A program made the translations under genes and the position numbers. Below the pieces are notes generated by a model. It was not told the DNA's origin. It searched no databases and saw only the letters and a program-made list of their open reading frames with translations. A stretch of 64,000 bases of DNA from contig NC_088319.1 in NCBI RefSeq assembly GCF_910592395.1, positions 3,658,001-3,722,000 of the forward strand. The letters run 5' to 3'. The stretch comes from Lineus longissimus. Taxonomy: Eukaryota; Nemertea; Pilidiophora; Heteronemertea; Lineidae. This document shows positions 1 to 10,042 of this stretch, piece after piece. How positions within the stretch are numbered: the first letter of the stretch is position 1; every line of letters starts with the position of its first letter.

Positions 1-1210
1 TTATTATTATTATGCAATAATCCTAACAACTTAGGCAGATATCGGAGAAATAAACGCATTTCGTACCCTGAACCAGGCATAGGTCTACTTTTTTTCTGCT
101 TATTCAAAACAGCTACATCAATATAAACCTACGAGCAGATGTCTTAAGTTATCATCAAGAAATGCCTTCCAGCAAATCCTCGCCGAGTGCAATAGAACAA
201 GAATTATTCGCTATTGAATCTGTCGGAGTTTTCAAATGTGTTATTGTCGTCTACTAGCGCTGTTGTAACCATAGTGGACAGTGACTACACCATGTTTGTT
301 TTTTCTTTAATCTTATTTCAGGACCCAAGCATCCCAACGTGTGCGAGGGGTTGAGAATACGGCTGACTCTGGATTTTCGAGGATTGGACCCAAGAGGATG
401 TTTACAATTCAGTAACTATGGTTACGAGTCATTGTTTTAGTATGTATGTGTGTACATTCACGAAGGGCAATGATTCTTGACCTTTTTACGCTACCACTTG
501 ACAAATTTGGTTGAAACTTTCAGGCTATTTTTTACATGTTTGACTTCAAATGCGCGATAATTTTATTTCAAAAGAGCCATAAGAAAATATCGGCGCCTAT
601 CCAGGACCCTTCGAAATAAACTCACAGAGTGCCGAAATTGAAAAATTTCAGCCACTGGAATTGATCAATTGCCGCCATCTTGGATATCGGCATCTTTGAT
701 AATCCTATGTCATAATCTGCGTCACCAGTTCAGACTGTAAATCGTATTCAGGCCGCATTGCTTGACTGGTCAGTCCCGCAGGGCGTGACGCGGGTTGGAT
801 GGCAGCGCTTACCTGTGATGGAAAACTCTGTATTACAATAAAAGTGCTGCAATACAGGACCTTTGTCGGATAAATCAGGAAAAGTTAGATAAACCGTTAA
901 GAAGTCGGAAGAAGCATCCTGGCTACTACTGTGCCGGGCAGTTTCTCTTGGAACAGGACGAACTCAAGAAACTGAGACCATAGCTGGGTTGAGACAGTGA
1001 TTCGATCAGGGAGATATATGAATTATCATTTTTCTAAAAAGAACAACCACCGCAAGCTCGTAACATTTCATCATTCATTTCGACACCACAAAGATTCACT
1101 TACATGTAGTAGAGTATTTCGTAAATTAGTCGATTTCGATTTGACCACTTCCAGTACATAAATATTCCGTCACCTCCAAGATTCTATTTCAAAAATTTTG
1201 CTGGAGGATT
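1..1210. other. Intergenic stretch downstream of GPCR-A
   Basis: No coding exon recognised. From about 755 the sequence (inverted and direct matches around the words ttgactgg and cagcgcttacctgtga) resembles 21,899-22,020, so this is where the GPCR block duplication starts, although homology is patchy until the last GPCR exon. About 865-930 contains one arm of the palindromic MITE found at 13.3, 43.2 and 54.4 kb (key words aaaccgttaagaagtcgg). The rest shows nothing I can assign. Confidence 0.5.
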
Positions 1211-3212
1211 TCAACGTGTTTTCATCCGACAGCAACATGCCAACTTTCGCGAAACCTCTCTGATGTCTTGTCGAAATTTCCTCCCACCAGCCACCACGTA
1301 AAGGTAGAAATTAATGGCATGATTACTTGCCCAAAGAATGCCGATTGTTGCATTCTCAAGTGTATACCTCAGATTCCAATAGGGGTTGCTCATGTCGTAC
1401 TTTGCCGCAACATCCGGTATTTCAACAACAAAATAATGCATCCGGAGCGGAAGTGTCGTCACAACATAAGCTGCAGAAATGAAGATCAACATCCGGGTTA
1501 AATGCGCTGTCTCCCTCTGGTGACGATCCTTTGAACTGGTGTTCCCGGACTGGTCCAATTTCAGCCGTTTTTTAGAGGCCTGTTTAACTGTGATTAATAT
1601 TGCAATGTTGCAAATTGAGATGATGGTAAAAGGCAGGAATGTTCCAAACACAATGTAAAAGGTACTGGTGAGGACTTCGATGGCAGGCTGATTCGGAACC
1701 AATATAATTAATATATCGGATCCTGAAAAATATGGAGGCACAAACTGCAGATCATTTCTATAAACCATTGTAAACAGCCAGAAAACTCCTGGATATAGAG
1801 TTACGGGTGGTAAGATCTGTTAGAAGTTTTTTATGTTGTGGAATTGGTCTTTTCTGTGGTATCTGTTAGTCTGTTCTTCGAAATGAATGTACCGGCAGTA
1901 ACTTGTAAATTGGAGAGTTGATCCGATAGAAGCCAAGTGGGATTTTCCAAAGCAAAGTATCGCAACCGAGGACCGCTTGGTTTTAATTTGAGGGCAAAGG
2001 TTGATCATGTGCCCTTTAAGAATAAAACTTAACACTTTGCTGTTGGTCCTTTTAGTTTTCTTATAATCATAACCACTCGGATAGATCTCGAAGTACACGT
2101 GTTCGTCTAAAACTGTTTGCGGACGCTTCGTGTTTTGGTCAGCCTTTTCTGTATTAATCCGTCGAGTGGTGTTGATTAGACAACGAAAGAACGCCAGTCA
2201 TACATACCTGTAGTTTCATCCTTAATGTACTGAAAGGTAAAGAAAAAATTTAAGTTCAAAACAGTAATGACGATAAAACTGACGACTACTATTCGTTTAG
2301 TCCTAGCTGGATCACATAGACGGCGCGCGGCCAATGGAAATCTCACAGCAATCAAGCGGTCACATGACATCATGGCGAGGAAGGTCCCGGATGCCATTGC
2401 GAATGTGAACTCAAAATACCACGCGATTCTGAAAAAAACCAAACAAAAAACAGCAGTGAATATCTGTTATAGAAAAGTACCTTGGGGTACACCTTGGCAT
2501 GCTTGTTATCGATTCGAATTATTTATTGATTAGAAATTTTGACAAGAATTCATCTTGATGGCCAGGAGGAGGCAGAGATTATGAGTTGATGCGCTTTTGC
2601 AAAAAAGATCGCCTAACTTTTCACATTTCTCGAAATCTAGCTGGTGATGACCTATTTTACTCCTTGTTATGGATTACATCGAGGGCCCAAGGTCAAGTTT
2701 GAATGGAATCCTCAGGTCACTTCAAGTTTAAATGATCAGGGCCTGGTAGTTCTGTGTTTCTCTCTGTGACTTAATCGAAGAAGATGAAACTTCCACCAAT
2801 GAAATGAAGTTTTCGCTTTCTATGTTTCGTCTTTTAAAAGGGGAGGGGGGGGCAAGAAGTGAATAATAACCTTAACCAATATTGAGAAACTCCCTTACTT
2901 GAATATATACTCCCTCGGAAGAAACAGTTCTGTTTCGTCGATGCCGTAGTAGGTTAGCGGCCACTGCCAACCAAACTGCAATAAAACACATGCGTCACAG
3001 ATAGATAGAGCTAGCATGTAGACACACATTGACACCTGCTGGTTCTGCGCATGCACAGCGACGAAGCCAGAAATTATGTTTCCTGGAATTCCAAGTACGA
3101 CGACAACAACCCACACATACTGTGTCATTATTTGGAGGGCAAATTCTAGATTCTGGATCGTCCGATCAGGTGATGCTTCAGATGTTTGCAGCTCCAATTC
3201 CTCTGTTGTCAT
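1211..3212 (-). CDS. GPCR-A: class A (rhodopsin-like) peptide-type receptor, 3 exons
   Basis: Exons 2899..3212, 2208..2428 and 1211..1788 join in frame to 370 residues. Donors are GTAAGG and CAG|GTATGT; acceptors are TTTCAG and ATCCAG. Seven TM segments fit: TM1 with GIPGN, TM2 with LSICD, TM3 ending DRL in place of DRY, TM6 with TLPLRMHYF, TM7 with NFYLY in place of NPxxY. These fit invertebrate FMRFamide/peptide receptor-like proteins at the plasma membrane; the ligand is unknown. The usual disulfide cysteines are absent: position 3.25 is Phe and ECL2 has no Cys. The stop follows a Cys-rich tail (ACCCRMKTR) that could be palmitoylated. GPCR-B is a near copy, differing at few residues. The start is the first Met before TM1, in a short N-terminus with no signal peptide. 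Confidence 0.88.
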
Positions 3213-4849
3213 GGTTGTATCAGTTGTAGTCGCTCAGTTATCGAAAATATACATAGGAAATAGGAAATAAACACACAGATATGCACCCAGTAGAGGTTTG
3301 TGGTAAAATGAAGAATGAAACTCAAATGGTTTTTGAGATAGTGAAAACCCTTAGAGCTTCACTGAAAAACCTCTGCGAGGTGCATCTTTGTATTGGCCGA
3401 AAAACCCTTAATGGTTTTTCAAAAGCTCCAAAATGCCTTTTCTAAGACAGCGCACTTTTGTAGTAAACGGCAAGTGGTAAAAAAGGCAGATTTTTCAAGC
3501 TGTACATAGAGCCGCGAGCGACAAATACCAGGTATGAAATGTATTTTATCGACGATGACTCTTTTTAACGAATTCACCGATTCCACCAACATCTCAGTGA
3601 TTTACGAGTATCAGGTCAATGAATTAGCAGTAGATGACTAGCCGATGAATACTTCAGACTCTGTCATACTGTAGATTGAGAGATATGTCTGTTGATATAA
3701 TCCACGATTCAAGAATCTTATAGCGAAATATGCCAACTGCATTCAGATTCACACATCGACGTCGTTCAGAGCAATAAAATATGACTCTCGTCTCTGCGTA
3801 CTAAGCCTGTTGATATGAATTATATGAATTTGTAGCCTTACTCCACTGTATATAAAAATGAGGTGGTACATTCAATACAGTCCATCCTCCGTGAGTATTT
3901 GCAAATGCCGCTTATGAAAAGAGGTCTAGTGAAATGACGGTGAGTAATTCTATAATGTGAATACAGTATTAATTTCACGATGCTGATGTTAACATTACAT
4001 GAGTATAGTGTCAAGACCAAAAGGTACTTCAGTTCAACTCAGGATCAGGATTGTGACCAGTTCACATTTAGGTGCTGCACAACACTAGATTATCCTCAGG
4101 GTATGCTTAACTAATGCTCTTTCACGGTGTCAACCAAAGCCGGTCAACTATGACACAGGCTGCCCTGCAGGGCTGTGTAACATTACTTTTTGTGATCACA
4201 CTATCGGGCAGAGACATGTATTCATCCACAGCTGGAAGTGTGGTACAGTCACATAGAGCTTATCAAAATGTCAAGTTGTGGTAAATACATGGCTGGGATG
4301 GATCAAAGTGAAATTAATTCTCAATCTGTGGTTGATTCTAAATCTACAGAGTCAAGCCATCACAGAAATATGCTTTTTGATAATATGTTTTTTCAAATGT
4401 GGTCACACTGGTCAGTTTAGAACTTGCATTTAAACAGGGCAATTTGAATGCACGAGTGTCGATTTGACGGATATGCTGTGCAGAAGTCATTTTTTCTCAG
4501 GCAATTGGTTATGGAATGTGGTAAAATTTCAATATGAGATTGGTACAGGGTTCTTCTTAACACATATGAAATTTGGTGAGGATTGATTGGCCCTAGGGAT
4601 ACTTTTTTTACCAAAACCTAACAACAGCAATGTACACGTAATGTACACAGTGTCTAATACAGGGCGCTGGCCGAAATGAGTTCATGACCCATAAATACAT
4701 TGAATGGCTCTCAACTAGCTGCTGAGTCTGTGTTCAGTTCGTTGCCCCAGACATGACCGACGAACAATCCATAAGGCCTACAATTTGTACACAAGAGCAA
4801 TACTCGCCTTGAGAGGCGTTGTAAGGAACGAAATCGCCAAAGTCTTAGA

Positions 4850-5105
4850 TCAGGATGTGCGATGTTTCTTGAGGTTCCACGGTTCAAGTGCCAGACTCTT
4901 GGTGTCGTTCCTTTGCGGTAGCTGTTCCAAAACTGTGGAACCAGCTGCCGCAAAAGCTCCGTAACATTGATTCCTTCCAGACTATCAAGTCCCTTCTAAA
5001 GGCCCATCTTTTTGCAGTTGCCTTTGCGGAAAAAAGCGCACCACAATACCCACTCGCTGAGTAATTGGAGCGCTCTACAAATGCCAACATTGATTGATTG
5101 ATTGA
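4850..5105 (+). mobile_element. 3' end of a non-LTR retrotransposon (CR1/L2/Jockey-like), degraded
   Basis: Reads like the C-terminal end of invertebrate LINE reverse transcriptase ORFs: VPRFK, then a RSFAVAVPKLWNQLP-type block, LR, and KAHLF. The tail is a short (ATTG)n run at about 5,091-5,105, which is typical of these 3' ends. This copy has a one-base loss near 4,911 relative to the copy at 25.9 kb, so the frame breaks inside the block. 5' truncated. Confidence 0.7.
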
Positions 5106-5281
5106 AATCAGCGCCTCTAGTGTCAAGATTGCCTTCGAAATGGTCAAAGGGCTCGATCGAATGAAGCTTTTTTCACCAAAGTTCGTTTGAGTGATGGAAA
5201 CATGTGTTTAACCATATGCCTAGCAACAGTTCAAATTTATCGGTTTTAGACGCTGAATAAGGAGGAAAACGATCACAAAAA

Positions 5282-5331
5282 GTGGAGAATAATTGGTCAC
5301 ATGGCACATCATGTGACCAAATATTCTCCAT
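5282..5331. repeat. Hairpin: 22-nt arms, 6-nt loop
   Basis: Arms 5282..5303 and 5310..5331 pair at 20 of 22 positions around gcacat. Weaker inverted similarity extends on both sides, so it may be the centre of a foldback MITE. The same hairpin is at 26,363-26,412. Confidence 0.75.
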
Positions 5332-5698
5332 TTTTTCTTTGTTACATCAACTCTAAGACGGATAATTTAGAACCGTTGATGTGATCATGTGTTGAATATA
5401 TGCTTTCATTGCTCAAGTGTAGTTAGGTTGTTTATTTCCTCCAAATAAGAGAGTTTTGTGTACATCAGTGTGCACGAGACATACATTTTACATATGCAAA
5501 CATATAAAACAAATCAAGTTATATGAATATTAGAGTTTGCCTAATTAATGTACACACAAGTTTTATTCACTACTATAGATGACAAGTATACACAACTAAT
5601 GATTATTTTGAACACGATTTTTCTTGAATATGTAAATAGATATACTGAATGGGAAAACGTATTGGTTAACATACCAATTACTCAGTGCTATCTTAGTA

Positions 5699-5877
5699 GA
5701 GTGGAACTTTCCTTAGTGGACATCTCTCTATTAAGGACAACCTCTCTATTATGGACACTAGTTTAAGTCCCAAATTGGTTGCTACAATTCAATTTGACCT
5801 CTCTTATCCGGACACCTCTCTATTAAGGACAGTATTTCTCAGTCCCAACAGTGTCCTTAATAGAGAGGTTCTATTTG
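5699..5877. mobile_element. Pogo/Tigger-like MITE (diverged copy)
   Basis: Starts GAGTGGAAC and ends with the inverse AGAGAGGTTCTA; internal words tctctattaaggaca repeat several times. Compare the cleaner copy at 17,871-18,031. No transposase coding. The paralogous position in the second block is 26,772-26,949. Confidence 0.65.
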
Positions 5878-6395
5878 ATAAATATTTACACTATGTCCAC
5901 ATTTCGTATTTTGAATAATGCGTATTCCTAAACGAAACAAAAGGGGGAGAACAAACATGAAGCAGTATGTATGTGTCTGCAAATGGATTGCATTCCTTTG
6001 AATACCGAAGGTGTTTTTGCGACGACCTCATGATCATCTGCTGTAAGCTGCTCGAAGTCCTGGTATACTACATTTTCAGTTGAAGCCAATTGAAAGAAGG
6101 GAAGACATAATGAGCCATGTTTGTCCACTTCAAGACACAGAGTTCGATTTTTTTGGCTTGAGTATGATTATATGTCATGCTTCTTAATGTCCATACACCA
6201 TGCTGATGAAGTAGGAACAGGAACAATGTATACAGGTCTACATCCCAGGAAAAATATATCATCTGAGAGTTATCTGCTGGGGAAGCACTTTTGCTGACCT
6301 CTTGAATCATGGTAACAGAAGGCTTTTTTTCTATTTTCTGTGTGACCGACACAAACCGCTTCATAGTGACCGCTTAACTTCTCCATTTTCTGGCT

Positions 6396-6446
6396 TCATG
6401 CTAATGGCTTCAATTCAGCATACGTCTGGTTGGCGGTCACATCAGG
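6396..6446 (-). CDS. IgR-A last tail exon: second ITAM tyrosine (TYAEL)
   Basis: Sixteen residues plus stop, beginning PDVTANQTYAEL. Acceptor TTTACAG. With the preceding exon it completes YxxL-x11-YxxL. The same exon ends all five family members; A and B end KPLA or KPSA, C, D and E end KH or KY. Confidence 0.85.
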   Translation of the reverse strand, partial: PDVTANQTYAELKPLA

Positions 6447-6477
6447 CTGTAAAGTAAGATAATAATCTTATGTCAAA

Positions 6478-6747
6478 ATGACTCTAGAAACCCATAGCTT
6501 CGCGTCAACTAGTTTGTCTGACATCTTGGTAGTTCAGAGAATCATGGAATTCAAAGATTTAAAACCCATTGGGCAAATAAAAGTGCAGCTGTGTCCTGCA
6601 ATGGAAGTGCTAGAAGTAAGACAATTAAAGGACAAATACGGCAAAGATTTGCAGATAACATATATAGAACAAAAATGTATAGGCAGAAATATTCAAATTT
6701 GTATAGATTGTTATTTTAAAGAACATATTGCTAAGGCTCAGTGTTGA
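6478..6747 (+). other. Unassigned 89-codon ORF inside the last intron of IgR-A
   Basis: Opposite strand to the receptor, 89 codons from MTLETHSF. The copy in IgR-B (27,553-27,741) is almost identical for 62 codons and then hits a stop after a small change. I recognise no domain. It may be a captured fragment, or an open frame by chance that was duplicated with the block. Confidence 0.25.
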
Positions 6748-6767
6748 AACGGCTGTCATTGTCTTAC

Positions 6768-6826
6768 CTTGATGTCCAAGGTGGCATATTGATTTTCCAT
6801 TTCATCATACGGATTTTCTTCTCCAG
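6768..6826 (-). CDS. IgR-A tail exon: YDEM and first ITAM tyrosine (YATL)
   Basis: Encodes GEENPYDEMENQYATLDIK. YDEM fits the YxxM consensus for PI3K p85 SH2. E-N-Q-YATL fits the first half of an ITAM (E-x2-YxxL). Acceptor TTTTTAG, donor AAG|GTAAGA, entering at phase 1 and leaving at phase 0. The match is conserved in B, C, D and E. Confidence 0.85.
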
Positions 6827-7195
6827 CTAAAAAGAGTCATGAAGGTGAGAATCTTATCTTTTTTAAAAAAATCTTTCTGATGCATGATCGGGTATACACT
6901 TTGGAAACGGCCATCCAAAACCGCCCGCCAAGTTCTGGAACCCGTAGGGAAGGAATCGATTTTTTTTCGGTATCAATTGCATAAGTATTACTTCCGCCTT
7001 CATACAACATTGCGACTCCATGAACCACTGATGATGCAACTATTTAAATAAGCTCCAGTATAGCGTCAGGGACTTACATTAGTAAGCGTTTGCAATACGC
7101 TGAAAGCGTGTTGCGCACATTTAGTTATGCTTGCAATGACCGCCCTCAATACAACAACCCAGACTGACGTTTATACGCCTGATAGTGGTACTTGC

Positions 7196-7450
7196 CTGTG
7201 GGACCTCCAGGTTTCTTTCCTTCGCTGCTCTCACTCGTACTCTGCCTGGTCTCATTGATATCCTTCACCAATTTGCGTATCAAGGCCTCCTGAGCCAAGG
7301 GCTTGATATGCATCTCCTTGATGTCGTCTTCTCTTTGTAATATGACGAAGAACCTTGCTTCGTTGAACCCGTTCTTAGCTAGTCGTTCGTAAGTTGATTC
7401 TGTCACATATTTTGATAGGAGCCACTGTTTGAAATCTTTGACTGACATAT
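7196..7450 (-). CDS. IgR-A SAM-domain exon
   Basis: 85 codons. Residues from DMSVKDFKQWL to IRKLVKDIN give the SAM pattern: (S)VxDFxxWL, a Tyr-led second helix, NGF, a hydrophobic LxxEDDIKEM block and a last helix with IRKLVKDI. A Ser/Gly/Lys linker follows. The donor is CAG|GCAAGT, a GC-AG intron; if unspliced, translation would run 16 more codons to a stop. SAM domains mediate homo- or hetero-oligomerisation. Present only in A and B. Confidence 0.65.
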
Positions 7451-7996
7451 CTGAAAGAATTCTCAAAGTTTGTAGCAATACTAAAAATGATAAAGATGTT
7501 CCACTGAAGATTTTATGAGGATTATGATACCGCGTTTGCAGCTGGTGCAATAGATTACAGTATCGCCTGTATTGAAACTTGACAATTCCGCTGTTAATCT
7601 ACCATTGAATTGGTTATATTGCCAGTGAACCCGTCGTTTAGTTTCTACAAACGCAATAAAGGATATGCTGACGCCTAAATAAGATAATATTATGTCCAAT
7701 AGACTACTTGGCACAACTGGTATTCATGGCGAATAATGGCCAATAGCACAGTCTATCTAGAAGGGGATGCATTAAATGAACTTATGATACCTTTCTGACC
7801 ATTCCCGAGAAGGTTTTGATCGGTCGAAGTATTATGAAGATTTGCCCTGATAACCATTTGATAAGAGAGTAGAAAAATGGCTTTTGTTTAGAGACAATAG
7901 ACCATGTATTGGGCGAGGTCTGGATTCTTTTGACCGCGAGATAAGGGGCAAAAAAATGTACAATGGCATTGAACGACACATGACATATTCACCGAC

Positions 7997-8065
7997 CTTC
8001 GACTTTCCGAGCAGCATCTTCGCCACTTGGCTTCCCGGTCAGATTCACATCATCGTAGATCACTT
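7997..8065 (-). CDS. IgR-A ITIM exon (VIYDDV)
   Basis: 23 codons, EVIYDDVNLTGKPSGEDAAR. VIYDDV matches the strict ITIM consensus (I/V/L/S)xYxx(L/V/I), the docking site for SHP-type phosphatases. Acceptor TTTCAG; donor GTCGGT is weak but gives the right phase. The copy in B reads VIYDDT and no longer matches. Confidence 0.7.
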
Positions 8066-8292
8066 CTGAAACAATATTAACCAAAAGGCGTTAGTTTTAA
8101 ATACCGGATACTGGAAACCCGTTAGTCTCAGTTTTGTACTTTGTAATAACACCCTTTGAAAAAGCGTGTGCAAAATCATTAAATGAAGTAAAAATCGGTT
8201 GAAATTGGCGGGCGGACGAAGAGAGTGCGTGTGTTAAGGCGGATATGTCGTACGTCCGGTACTAGTACATGGTAAAAAAGGTAGATACTTTC

Positions 8293-8352
8293 CTTTAACA
8301 AAATCCTGTTTAGGATCATTCACATAAACCGACTCAGGTTGAGTATCGTCAC
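8293..8352 (-). CDS. IgR-A tail exon YVND, splice donor lost
   Basis: 20 codons, GDDTQPESVYVNDPKQDF. YVND has the YxN core of Grb2 SH2 sites. The donor after 8293 reads AAAG|GAAAGT where IgR-B has AAAG|GTAAGC, so the invariant GT is gone. Read-through ends after about 20 codons of intron. Confidence 0.75.
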
Positions 8353-8927
8353 CTAGTGAAGGGAGGGATAGAGGAAATGTTAGCATTGTAAGCATGGCTA
8401 TCTCTAAACACATGCATGTGCGATTTTTAAACAATGCTAATTAACAGAATCTGCAAATCTATACCCTGTACAAGACATATGGTGTCTTTATAAGTAGATG
8501 CTATCTTAAGAGTTGACCATAGGCACTCTATTCTTTTGCAAGAATACGAAAATCTAAAGCAACCAGATCCTTCAAGATTAAGCGAATGCCCATTTCATAG
8601 GAGACTGTTCTCTGGAAACCAAAGAACATACTTCCCCCTTGAAATTGGCATTCACTTCTTTTTGAAGAAGTTCTAGTCGCTTTAGGATTTCAAGATTCAG
8701 CCAAATAAAAATGGTGGTGACTTTCTCAACCTTTAGTCGTAATCAACTGGTCCAAATGGTCTAAGGGCAATCACAGCCATCAAGGAAGAGAGACGTGGCA
8801 TATTCATAATAAAGCCTATGTCGGCAGCCTTCCATAACATATACCATGTATCATGTATCTACATTTAATATGATCCCGCAACCATACCACCCTGCATTTT
8901 AAACTCATTATAAACTAAAATATTTAC

Positions 8928-9020
8928 CTTCAAATGCCCTGTTGACGTGAAAAACGGATTCAGGTTGCGGAGTGCCAATTCTCTCATCGCCCCGATTAGA
9001 TCCTTCAGGTTTATTTCGCC
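8928..9020 (-). CDS. IgR-A tail exon, YMN motif deleted
   Basis: 31 codons against 38 in B, C and D. It runs from GRNKPEGSN to VFHVNRAFEG and lacks exactly the seven residues DPVYMNV seen between VFH and VNR in B. The loss is 21 bases, in frame. Acceptor AATAG, donor GTAAAT. Confidence 0.8.
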
Positions 9021-9553
9021 CTATTAAACGGAAAAAATTAGGGTTAAACCAGAGTTGAGTGTATCATCAGGGGTGGCCCGTTCGCGAGATCTTGATTTAC
9101 CAAGCACCTCGGCCTGGCCAATAATACATGTAATTGACTGTGCTCATGCACAGGCTTAAATCTGACGGGTCAAATAAATATTTCAGAGTAAGGCCTAAGC
9201 CGAGCTCACGGAATTGTTCGAGATGTGCATTTGGATCTTCCACCTCCAGTGCACAAATTGAAAGCGAGGCTATCTCTGCAGTCACCGTAGGGTGCACTTC
9301 TCGAGTGTGAGCGTCCATAGATCAGTATATATAAAATATTAGGACGAAAATGGCTTAACACGATTCAACCACACTGGCCTCCACACTGTATCGGCAAGGT
9401 TTTCATTAAAACATGGTAAGGCAAAGATAAATTAACCAAACTATTTGTATCTTTAGTAATAAACAACAACGCCAACATATCACTGACACGCTAATTTCTT
9501 AGGTTTTACCATCAGGTTTGTATCAAAATGCATTCTCTAATATTAAAACCTAC

Positions 9554-10042
9554 CAGCGAAGCATGCCATATTCCTCCTATGTAGAACGACAACCACGACC
9601 ACGACCACAGCTACAACTATGACGACGGCAACAACCACACCAGCTATCATGCCATCATCAGGACTACTTCCAACAGGCACGGTAGTTGGTTGTCCAGCAT
9701 TCTCAGGGACCACAGGACTACTTCCAGCAGACACGGTGGTTGTTCGTCCAGCATTCTCAGGGTGCACAGGACCTGAACTATAAACAACATCATCCCCATC
9801 ATAAAAATCCAAATAGAAGACATAAGTCGTTGTCGCATGTGTCACATGAATTGTGTAATTTGTTTTTGCAGAATCTTGGATAGGGACGAAAGATCCAGTG
9901 CATCCTGTCGTTTTTGGCGTCCGCCCCGGCCCACAGAACTTGAGTTCAAACTTGGTGAAGGGCCCTGTCATAGACGCCGAGAACACCACGGTCAACGATA
10001 GTCCTTTCCGAGTGATCGTAAATGTGGGGATACTTGGAGCAG
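9554..10042 (-). CDS. IgR-A membrane-proximal domain, stalk and transmembrane exon
   Basis: 163 codons. An FN3-like beta domain with two Cys (KFCGPG and TTGCTG), then two stalk repeats of the form PENAGxxTTVxxGSSP, then a TM helix of almost only Val, Ala, Ile and Gly, then LHRRNMACFAG with a basic stop-transfer and a membrane-side Cys. The stalk is Thr/Ser/Pro-rich and suits O-glycosylation. C and D have a shorter stalk with no repeat. Confidence 0.8.

Larger units (their letters stand above)
3213..6395. other. Intergenic region between IgR-A (3' end) and GPCR-A
   Basis: Closely repeated at about 24,233-27,470. Contains a LINE 3' fragment (about 4,850-5,105), a perfect-looking hairpin (5,282-5,331) and a pogo-like MITE (5,699-5,877), all listed separately. 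Short ORFs here (for example 4,238-4,420) are conserved only as part of the duplicated block and have no recognisable features. No gene seen. Confidence 0.6.

Noticed and set aside
1820-2098. 92-codon minus-strand ORF as an extra GPCR-A exon (YFEIYPSGYDYKK)
   Set aside because: The GPCR joins perfectly in frame from 2208 to 1788 without it, and the two copies differ by a 14-base indel at its start, so it is intronic.
2176-2207. Reading through the exon 2 donor (MYDWRSFVV or MYDWRRLIN)
   Set aside because: CAG|GTATGT is a strong donor and read-through frames differ between copies because of an 8-base indel.
2267-2533. Plus-strand ORFs opposite GPCR and Ig exons (for example 2,267, 12,685, 42,746, 45,588)
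   Set aside because: They are shadows of conserved minus-strand exons, with no independent start, splice or domain signal.
7146-7195. SAM exon as the terminal exon ending GKYHYQAYKRQSGLLY
   Set aside because: CAG|GCAAGT is a near-perfect GC donor, phase matches the next exon, and all copies keep the ITAM exons downstream. Retained-intron isoforms remain possible.
9097-9318. 73-codon minus ORF in the IgR-A TM-tail intron
   Set aside because: Absent from the matching intron in B (30,062-30,258); lies in an A-specific insertion of unknown type; no domain recognised.
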